A DNA stretch of 64,000 nucleotides from Nocardiopsis algeriensis (lineage in GTDB: Bacteria; Actinomycetota; Actinomycetes; Streptosporangiales; Streptosporangiaceae), in contig NZ_JACHJO010000011.1 in NCBI RefSeq assembly GCF_014203695.1, positions 165,757-229,756 of the forward strand, read 5' to 3'. Below the pieces are notes generated by a model. The model worked only from the letters and a program-made list of their open reading frames with translations, was not told the origin of the DNA and did no database searches. Positions 39,963-46,203 of this stretch are shown in pieces (positions within the stretch are counted from its first letter, which is position 1; each line of letters opens with the position of its first letter). The position numbers and the translations under genes were made by a program.

Positions 39963-40769
39963 ATGAGTTTCGCCGCGAAGGCGCCCGAGCACGAGATCCC
40001 GGTGCCCCGGGTCCTGGCACGGCTGGTGGGCGGGGACCCCGCACGGGCGGTGTGGGTGAACAGGCTCGGCGGGGTGACGTGGAGCATCGCCGAGGGGACG
40101 CCGCGCCATCGCTATCTGAAGTGGGCACCGGCCGAGGCGCTCCACCTGGACCCCGAGGCCGAACGCCGGCGCATGGAATGGGCCGCGCGGTGGGTGCGCG
40201 TGCCGCGTGTACTCGATTCGGGGGAGGAGGGGACGGGACGGTGGCTGCTCACCGAGGCACTGCCGGGCACCAGCGCCGTCGCACCTCACTGGTCGGCCGA
40301 TCCCGGACCGGTGGCGGCGGAGATCGGCCGGGGCCTTCGGGTGCTGCACGAGGCGCTTCCCTGCGAGGAGTGCCCCTTCGACTGGTCGGACGGCGAGCGC
40401 CTGGAGCGGGTGCGCGAACGCCTGGCCGCCGGCGAGGGACCGGAGCGGTGGGCGCCGGAGCATCGGGGCCTGTCCGTGGAGGAGGCGCTGGCACGGCTGG
40501 AGAACCCTCCGGCCGCGGACCTTCCGGTGGTGTGCCACGGGGACGCCTGCGCCCCCAACACGCTGCTCGGTGACGACGGCCGCTTCCTCGGCCACGTCGA
40601 CCTGGGCCGACTGGGAACGGCGGATCGGTGGGCCGACCTCGCGGTGGCGTCGTGGAGCCTGGAGTGGAACTACGGTCCCGGCCACGAGGAAGCCTTCTTC
40701 GAGGGCTACGGGGTGGCGCCCGACACGGACCGGATCGCCTACTACCGCCTGCTGTGGGACCTTTCGTGA
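39963..40769 (+). CDS. APH(3')-family aminoglycoside phosphotransferase
   Basis: A 268-residue small-molecule kinase of the aminoglycoside 3'-phosphotransferase fold. The catalytic loop is VVCHGDACAPNTLL, with the D and N of classical APH(3') enzymes. The metal-binding segment is HVDLGRLGTADRWADLAV. The N-terminal lobe has VWVNRLGGVTWSIAEG and the Lys-bearing strand HRYLKWAP. All key residues are present, so the enzyme should be active. Likely reaction: ATP-dependent 3'-O-phosphorylation of kanamycin/neomycin-type drugs. No producer genes are nearby, so self-resistance is not indicated. A chromosomal house-keeping kinase on another substrate remains possible. A strong hairpin follows. Confidence 0.85.
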   Translation: MSFAAKAPEHEIPVPRVLARLVGGDPARAVWVNRLGGVTWSIAEGTPRHRYLKWAPAEALHLDPEAERRRMEWAARWVRVPRVLDSGEEGTGRWLLTEALPGTSAVAPHWSADPGPVAAEIGRGLRVLHEALPCEECPFDWSDGERLERVRERLAAGEGPERWAPEHRGLSVEEALARLENPPAADLPVVCHGDACAPNTLLGDDGRFLGHVDLGRLGTADRWADLAVASWSLEWNYGPGHEEAFFEGYGVAPDTDRIAYYRLLWDLS

Positions 40770-40793
40770 GACGGGGCGGCGGTGCGAGGTCCC

Positions 40794-40823
40794 AGGGGCC
40801 GCCTCCGCGCGGAGGCGGCCCCT
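40794..40823 (+). terminator. Hairpin terminator after APH gene
   Basis: A perfect 30-base inverted repeat (AGGGGCCGCCTCCGC and complement), 24 bases after the stop codon; about 13 base pairs can form around a tight turn. Confidence 0.65.
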
Positions 40824-41000
40824 GCCCGGAGGGCCCATCGCCGGCGGGAAGGGGTCTCCAGTCCCCGGCCCGCCGGCGTCCAGCCGGACCCTCACGATGA
40901 TCGGCGCTCCTCAATTCGGTTAAGGGTAGAGCCGAAAAGCGCGCCGATGTGCTCCTGATTCCTTCTCGCCTCTTCCCCGTGAGGAGGATTTCCAAAACTT

Positions 41001-41060
41001 TCGAACGGTATCCGAACTTATCCGAACACTGCCGAACTGATGAGTGCCTTGCCGAACACA
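41001..41060. repeat. CCGAAC heptamer array on a 10-bp period
   Basis: TCGAACGGTA, TCCGAACTTA, TCCGAACACT, GCCGAACTGA, then a ten-base gap and GCCGAACACA: five direct copies of (N)CCGAAC begin at 41001, 41011, 41021, 41031 and 41051. The exact 10-bp spacing puts them on one DNA face. The array lies about 230 bases upstream of the small membrane protein/HTH gene pair in a stretch (40824-41292) with no gene. It looks like an iterated operator. Confidence 0.65.
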
Positions 41061-41292
41061 ACAGGCCTCAAAGGGGAAGCTCGGCTACTGGAGTAATTTT
41101 GGCCCCACACGGGCCCATAGCAGGACATTCGCTGATTTTTTTCTCTTTGGAGGGTGACCTTGTGATGTAGGTTCCTGGCACCGGTCCATCAGCCACTTCC
41201 ACCCGGCCGCGGTTTCTCCAGGCAACAGCCGCTGCCGTGAAATCGGGGAGAGCGGCTCGTCCAGCCGGAACAATCAACACGAAAGGTCTGCT

Positions 41293-41481
41293 ATGACCGC
41301 ATCACTGGTCCTGGACTCCCTGTCCGGGCGCGTTCTCATCGTCATTCTCGTCGTCGTCACCGCCCTGGTCCTGCACCGCCAGGGCCAGGACCTCGCCACC
41401 GCGCTCATCCTGGCCGCCGCGGTGCTCGGCGCTGCCGCGGACACCGCACGCCGGGCCGTTCCGGCGGGGGAGGCGCGCTGA
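41293..41481 (+). CDS. Small single-pass or two-helix membrane protein
   Basis: A 62-residue protein, MTASLVLDSLSGRVLIVILV, with one long hydrophobic helix and a second moderately hydrophobic stretch (ATALILAAAVLGAAADTARR). GAAAGG is 7 bases upstream of the ATG. Its stop codon overlaps the start of the next gene (TGATG), so the pair is translationally coupled. Function unknown. Conserved small TM proteins beside HTH regulators are often signal inputs or toxins, but nothing here decides. Confidence 0.65.
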   Translation: MTASLVLDSLSGRVLIVILVVVTALVLHRQGQDLATALILAAAVLGAAADTARRAVPAGEAR

Positions 41482-42020
41482 TGGGGTACCGGAGCGCTCT
41501 CAAGGACACCCAGTACGTGATCAGGAACGATGTGCGTCCGCGCAACGTCAGGGTGGAGCCCGACGGCACCGTCTGGGCCGAGTTCCGCATCGTCCCCACC
41601 CGAGGGTCCGTCTCGCCGAACCACCCGGTGTTCGTCCTGGCCGCCGGGGAGGCGCACCAGGGGGCCCTCCCCCAGCCGGTGCCCGCGGTCCCGGAGGACG
41701 TTCCCGGGTGGAACTGCAAGCCCGACCCCTTGGGGGCCTCGACCCCGGCCGAGTTCGTGGACATGATGCGCCGCTACCGCCGCTGGGCGGGCAACCCGTC
41801 GTTCCGCGACATGGCGAGCCGGGTGGGTGTGGGGTCGCCGAGCAGGTTCTGCGAGGCCCTGAAGCAGGACCGGCTGCCCACCTTCGCGCTGCTGAACGCC
41901 TTCGTGGTGTCGCTGGGCGGAACCGGGGAGTACTTCCAGCGATGGGCCACCGCGTGGCGCGCGCTCGACGGCCAGGCTCCGGGGCGCCCGGTGATGCTGA
42001 TGCTCCCCTCCGCCGGCTAG
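41481..42020 (+). CDS. Putative HTH (XRE-like) DNA-binding protein
   Basis: A 179-residue protein. The first 80 residues are beta-rich (YRSALKDTQYVIRNDVRPRN and VWAEFRIVPTRGSVSPNHPV). The C-terminal part looks like a lambda-repressor-type HTH: EFVDMMRRYRRWAGNPSFRD, MASRVGVGSPSRFCEALKQD and LPTFALLNAFVVSLGGTGEY. Such domains are abundant in actinomycete XRE regulators with a variable second domain. Coupled to the upstream membrane protein. The 10-bp-periodic CCGAAC array upstream is a natural candidate target. Confidence 0.65.
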   Translation: MGYRSALKDTQYVIRNDVRPRNVRVEPDGTVWAEFRIVPTRGSVSPNHPVFVLAAGEAHQGALPQPVPAVPEDVPGWNCKPDPLGASTPAEFVDMMRRYRRWAGNPSFRDMASRVGVGSPSRFCEALKQDRLPTFALLNAFVVSLGGTGEYFQRWATAWRALDGQAPGRPVMLMLPSAG

Positions 42021-42274
42021 GCCGGTCGGTCCCCGTGCTCCGGGGCCGACCCGACCGAGGCGGATGCGCCTTCTCGAAGGTCCCGCCGCATGTGGACCTT
42101 CCCGAAGCCGCGGTGTTCACCGAGTCGTTACGGTGCCCCGGCGCCACCCCGTGGACCTACCTGCGGGTAGGAGTTTCCCGCGTGAGCTGCGGCGGATGTC
42201 CGTCGGTACCTGCACACTCACCGAACGTTCGGTCAGTTCAACCGTCCTGAACAGGAAAAAGGGATGGATAAACC

Positions 42275-42303
42275 TTTAAGTGTGTTGAGTCACATGGCAT
42301 AGT
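42275..42303 (+). promoter_or_regulatory. Candidate promoter of the MHS transporter gene
   Basis: TTTAAG (42275-42280), 17 bases, CATAGT (42298-42303), about 125 bases before the start codon. Moderate match in a locally AT-rich stretch. The rest of 42021-42426 has no gene; an inverted repeat GAAGGTCC/GGACCTTC lies at 42076-42101. Confidence 0.35.
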
Positions 42304-42426
42304 GTCCTGAGGCGCACGGACGAAGTCCCCTCATCCGTGGGCCGGACGGCCCGTGCCCCTCGGCCGTCCGGCGGTCCCGCCGGCAGCGACCGACCCCCAG
42401 GTCGGCAGAGAACCTACGGAGCACCA

Positions 42427-43788
42427 ATGGCAACTTCCGACGCCACGGCTTCCGGACCGGGCACCCTGGACACCAGGGAGAAGCGCAAGGTCCTCGCCGG
42501 GACCATGGTCGGTACGACCATCGAGTGGTACGACTTCTTCATCTACGCGCAGGCCGCGGGTCTGGTGCTGGCGCCCCTCTTCCTGGCGCCCATGGAGGCG
42601 GCCAGTCCCGCCCTGGCCCAGGTGCTGTCCTTCGCCACCATCGGAATCTCGTTCCTCTTCCGCCCGCTCGGTGCGATCGTCGCCGGACACCTCGGCGACA
42701 GGATCGGCCGCAAGAAGATGCTCGTCGTCACGCTCGTGATGATGGGACTCGCCACCTGCCTCATCGGCCTGCTGCCTACCTACGCGCAGATCGGCATGGC
42801 CGCGCCGGTCCTCCTCATCATCCTTCGTATCCTCCAGGGCTTCTCGGCCGGCGGTGAGTGGGGAGGTGCCGCCCTCATGTCCGTGGAGCACGCGCCGGTC
42901 CACAAGCGCGGCTTCTTCGGCGCCTACCCGCAGATCGGTGTTCCCTGCGGGATGATCCTGGCGACCTTCGTCATGTGGGTGATCACCGCGGCCATCGGCC
43001 AGGACGCCTTCCTCGAGTGGGGCTGGCGCATCCCGTTCCTGCTCTCCTTCCTGCTGATCATCATCGGCCACCTCATCCGCAAGTCCGTCGAGGAGTCGCC
43101 GGTCTTCAAGCTGATGCAGCAGCGCAGGACCGAGTCCTCCGCTCCGCTGGGCCGGCTGTTCAAGAACCACACCAGAGAGGTCGTCCTCTCCGCGCTGATC
43201 TTCATCGCCAACAACGCCGCCGGCTACCTGGTCATCGCCTTCCTGGCCACCTACGCGTCCCGGCCCGTCGAGGAGTTCGGTCTCGGCATGGAGCGCGGCC
43301 CCGTCCTCCTGGCCACCACGCTCGCCTCCTTCGGCTGGCTCATCTCCACGCTCTACGGCGGAATCCTCAGCGACAAGCTCGGCCGGGTGAGGACCTTCCA
43401 GCTCGGCTACCTGCTCCTGGCGGCCTGGTCCGTGCCGATGTGGTTCATGGTCGACACCGGCAACATCTACATGTACTTCGCCGGCGTCTTCGTCTTCACG
43501 CTGACCCTCGGCTTCAGCTACGGACCCCAGTCGGCGCTGTACGCGGAGATGTTCCCGGCCGAGGTCCGCTACTCCGGTGTCTCCATCGGCTACGCCCTCG
43601 GCGCGATCCTCGGCGGCGCGTTCGCGCCCATGATCGCCGAGCTCCTGCTCACGGAGACCGGAGCCTCGTGGTCGATCGGCGCCTACATCGTCGTGGCCTC
43701 CGCCGTCTCCTTCCTGGGTGTCTCCCTGGTGAAGGAGCCCAAGGGCGTCGACCTGCACGTCGGCGCCGCGGGACCGGCCTCCGAGTAG
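42427..43788 (+). CDS. MFS transporter, metabolite:proton symporter (MHS/ProP-ShiA) family
   Basis: A 453-residue, 12-helix permease. The N-terminal signature GTTIEWYDFFIYAQAAGLVL is diagnostic of the MHS subfamily (ProP, ShiA, KgtP, CitA). The loop 2-3 motif is GHLGDRIGRKKMLVVTLVMM, and helix 5 has RILQGFSAGGEWGGAALMSV. Members import organic acids, shikimate or betaine/proline with protons; the exact substrate cannot be predicted. ATG at 42427 has ACGGAG 7 bases upstream, better than the upstream in-frame start. A strong hairpin follows. Confidence 0.9.
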   Translation: MATSDATASGPGTLDTREKRKVLAGTMVGTTIEWYDFFIYAQAAGLVLAPLFLAPMEAASPALAQVLSFATIGISFLFRPLGAIVAGHLGDRIGRKKMLVVTLVMMGLATCLIGLLPTYAQIGMAAPVLLIILRILQGFSAGGEWGGAALMSVEHAPVHKRGFFGAYPQIGVPCGMILATFVMWVITAAIGQDAFLEWGWRIPFLLSFLLIIIGHLIRKSVEESPVFKLMQQRRTESSAPLGRLFKNHTREVVLSALIFIANNAAGYLVIAFLATYASRPVEEFGLGMERGPVLLATTLASFGWLISTLYGGILSDKLGRVRTFQLGYLLLAAWSVPMWFMVDTGNIYMYFAGVFVFTLTLGFSYGPQSALYAEMFPAEVRYSGVSIGYALGAILGGAFAPMIAELLLTETGASWSIGAYIVVASAVSFLGVSLVKEPKGVDLHVGAAGPASE

Positions 43789-43795
43789 GTGGGAA

Positions 43796-43833
43796 ACGGG
43801 GCGGTGGGCCGGTGTACCGGCCCACCGCCCCGT
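43796..43833 (+). terminator. Terminator after MHS transporter gene
   Basis: A perfect 17-bp stem (ACGGGGCGGTGGGCCGG and complement) with loop TGTA, 7 bases after the stop codon. Confidence 0.75.
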
Positions 43834-43986
43834 CGCGTTCTCCGGACGGACCCACATTCGGCCGCTATTTTTCCGGCTTGATGCGATCGTGAGTGAGCTC
43901 CCTGACGGGGGGTAGTCGCAAGAACGCACAACCGTTGCCCGTGAGGCGGAAGAAGCGACCGCATGTATTGGACGGAGGAGATCGCA

Positions 43987-44439
43987 GTGGCAACACCGCA
44001 GTCGAACAAGGGTGGACTGACCGGAAGTCCGATCAGACTCGCCACCGTCATCGTGAGCATCGTCTTCCTGCTGGTGGGTATCGCCGGTTTCATTCCGGGT
44101 CTGACCACCAATTACGACCAGCTGCAGTTCGCCGGCCACCACTCCGAGTCGTTCCTGTTCGGCATCTTCCAGGTGTCGATCCTGCACAACATCGTCCACC
44201 TGCTGTTCGGTGTGGTGGGCCTGGCCATGTCGCGGACCGCTTCGCTGGCCCGGATCTACCTCCTGGGCGGCGGATTGGTCTATCTGCTGCTGTGGCTCTA
44301 CGGCCTGATCATCGATTATGAGAGCGCGGCCAACTTCGTCCCGCTCAACGACGCCGACAACTGGCTGCACCTGTTCCTGGCCATCGGCATGATCGGACTC
44401 GGCTTCGTCCTGCGCCGACCGGTCAGCCCGCGCCGCTAG
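43987..44439 (+). CDS. DUF4383 membrane protein
   Basis: A 150-residue protein with four hydrophobic helices: TVIVSIVFLLVGIAGFIPGL, HNIVHLLFGVVGLAMSRTAS, YLLGGGLVYLLLWLYGLIID and NWLHLFLAIGMIGLGFVLRR. The conserved N-x-x-H and D-N-W-L-H motifs are those of DUF4383, a family of unknown function often expressed with stress genes. GTG at 43987 is preferred to ATG 43963 because GGAGGAG lies 7 bases before it. A full copy of the 179-bp dispersed repeat begins 2 bases after the stop. Confidence 0.85.
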   Translation: MATPQSNKGGLTGSPIRLATVIVSIVFLLVGIAGFIPGLTTNYDQLQFAGHHSESFLFGIFQVSILHNIVHLLFGVVGLAMSRTASLARIYLLGGGLVYLLLWLYGLIIDYESAANFVPLNDADNWLHLFLAIGMIGLGFVLRRPVSPRR

Positions 44440-44440
44440 G

Positions 44441-44619
44441 CCCCGTTTTTCGGATCATCTCGGGCTGCACGGCCGCCAGGCGCCCCCTTGCCGCGCCGGA
44501 GAGCTTGCGAAGCCAACCAGGCTGAGCTGCGCTCCCCGCCTCGCAAGGAAACACCTGGCCGGCCGTTCGCCGGGGGATCGGCTCCGCCGATACGGCGAGA
44601 GCATCCAAAAAACAGAGCC
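44441..44619. repeat. Dispersed 179-bp repeat, copy B (MITE-like)
   Basis: Same length, orientation and order as copy A at 16206. The left end has GTTTTTCGGATCATCTCG; the right end, read on the opposite strand, is CTGTTTTTTGGATGCTCTCG, so the terminal inverted repeat is longer and cleaner here. It starts immediately behind a stop codon, as copy A does. The internal hairpin ATCGGCTCCGCCGAT is unchanged. Confidence 0.87.
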
Positions 44620-44746
44620 TGGAGCGTATCCGGTGGATGCCGCCCTTCGCGGGCGGCGTCCCGATACGTTCCCCGCGGGACCGCGGAAGGACCGCCCCCG
44701 CTGCGCCTGCTCCGGGAAACCCGCGGAACACACTCCGATACACACG

Positions 44747-44783
44747 GCGCACGTGCCCCGGCCGTCGGCCGGGGCACGTGCGC
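44747..44783. terminator. Bidirectional terminator between DUF4383 gene and SBP gene
   Basis: A perfect 18+1+18 inverted repeat (arm GCGCACGTGCCCCGGCCG) lying between convergent genes, 5 bases from the 3' end of the minus-strand lipoprotein gene. Confidence 0.75.
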
Positions 44784-44787
44784 ATGC

Positions 44788-46203
44788 TCAACTGTCACTC
44801 TCGCAGGAGCCGTCGGTGACCGCGATTCCCTCCAGTGCCGCGTTCAGTTCGCAGGACATGTCCTCGAAGGAGGGATCGGGGGTGGTGGGGTGGAGCCGTA
44901 GGTGTACGTGGCGACGCAGGACCTCGCTCACGTACGGGTAGTAGGGGGTGCGCGGGCGCAAGTACCCCTGGTCGATCACTTTGCGCAGGTTCTCCCAGTA
45001 GTGGGCGTCCGTGCTGCTGCCGGTCTCCAGCTGGTAGCCGCTCCTGCGCGCGGGCAGGAGCCCGGACGCGTGCAGGTCCTCCTGGGCGTCCTCGTCGGTC
45101 ATTGTCCGGACCAGGCTCCAGGCCTCCTCCGGGTGGCGTGTCCCCTCGGTGACTGCGAGGCCGTTGCCGCCGAGCACCGCGGTCGGCAGGGGGAGCACCC
45201 CGAAGGCCGGTTCTGCGCCCTCGGCCTTGCCTCCCCATCCGACCCATTCCAGGCCCTCCTGAAGGGTCTCGGTGCCTCCCGCGTCGGCCTGGAGTTGGGG
45301 TACGGCCCTCGGCCAGTGGCGCATGAACACCACGTCGCCGTCGCGGAACCGGTTCAGGCTCTCCGTCTCGGTCTCCTCCAGGGCCGAGGCGGGGATGACG
45401 CTCTCCCCTGCCCTGCCATGGGTGAACTCGTCCTCCAGGGGCCTCAGCCCTCCGAATTCCGTGCTCGTGGCGACGGCCGTGGCGCAGGCCCCGTCGTCCT
45501 CCCCGATGAAGAGTTCCTGCCCGCCGTCCGGTCCCGCCGCATCGTGGAGGAGGAACTCCAGGGCGTTGACGGTCAGGCCCTCGTAGTTACCGAACTGGCC
45601 CGTGTACCCGTACGGCAGCCCGTGCTCGTCGCGCACCTCACCCGCCAGTTCCAGGAGCTCCTGCCAGCTGTTTGCGTCATCCGCCTCGATCGCTTCGGCG
45701 ATATCGTCGGGGTCCACGAGGTCGGCCCGGTAGTAGAGCAGGCCGACGTCCATGTGCAGTGGGACCGCCCATGGCCGGTCGAGGTGGCACACCGCTTGCT
45801 GGGCCCGGCTGAGAAAACCGTTCCAGGCAAGGTCGTCGTGCTCGGTGTCCACGGCCCGTATCCAGCTGCGCTCGGAGAACTCGGGTACCCACTGGTTGTC
45901 GATGAGCACCACGTCGTAGGAGGCAGGGTCGGTCTGCATCGCCACGGCCAGCTGCGAGCGCTGTTCGTCCGCCCTCGGCGAGAGCCACAGGATGTCGACG
46001 TCCCAGCCCGGGTTCTGCTCCTCCCAGCGCCGGACCAGCTGTGTGTACACGCCGCCGTCGCCGTTCACGTCCGTTGCGGTGACGTCCACGGGGAGGGCGA
46101 TACGGAGCACCTGCTCGTCCTCCCCGCCGGTGCACGCACAGGTGCCCAGCAACAGGAGGAGGCTCGCGCACACCGCCGTCATGGGGGAAGGCAACCGGAT
46201 CAA
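44788..46203 (-). CDS. Extracellular solute-binding lipoprotein (family 1), no permease nearby
   Basis: A 471-residue type I ABC-type binding protein. The signal peptide ends with SLLLLLGTCACTGGEDEQ, where a lipobox-like Cys anchors the protein. The family 1 fold is seen in QLVRRWEEQNPGWDVDILWL, SYDVVLIDNQWVPEFSE, WAVPLHMDVGLLYYRADLV, and GGNGLAVTEGTRHPEEAWSL. Such proteins usually deliver sugars to a transporter, but no ABC permease or ATPase is encoded within this window. The TTG start overlaps the stop of the upstream gene by four bases (TTGA), so the two are tightly coupled. A sensing role for the upstream membrane protein is therefore as likely as transport. Confidence 0.82.
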   Translation of the reverse strand: MIRLPSPMTAVCASLLLLLGTCACTGGEDEQVLRIALPVDVTATDVNGDGGVYTQLVRRWEEQNPGWDVDILWLSPRADEQRSQLAVAMQTDPASYDVVLIDNQWVPEFSERSWIRAVDTEHDDLAWNGFLSRAQQAVCHLDRPWAVPLHMDVGLLYYRADLVDPDDIAEAIEADDANSWQELLELAGEVRDEHGLPYGYTGQFGNYEGLTVNALEFLLHDAAGPDGGQELFIGEDDGACATAVATSTEFGGLRPLEDEFTHGRAGESVIPASALEETETESLNRFRDGDVVFMRHWPRAVPQLQADAGGTETLQEGLEWVGWGGKAEGAEPAFGVLPLPTAVLGGNGLAVTEGTRHPEEAWSLVRTMTDEDAQEDLHASGLLPARRSGYQLETGSSTDAHYWENLRKVIDQGYLRPRTPYYPYVSEVLRRHVHLRLHPTTPDPSFEDMSCELNAALEGIAVTDGSCESDS

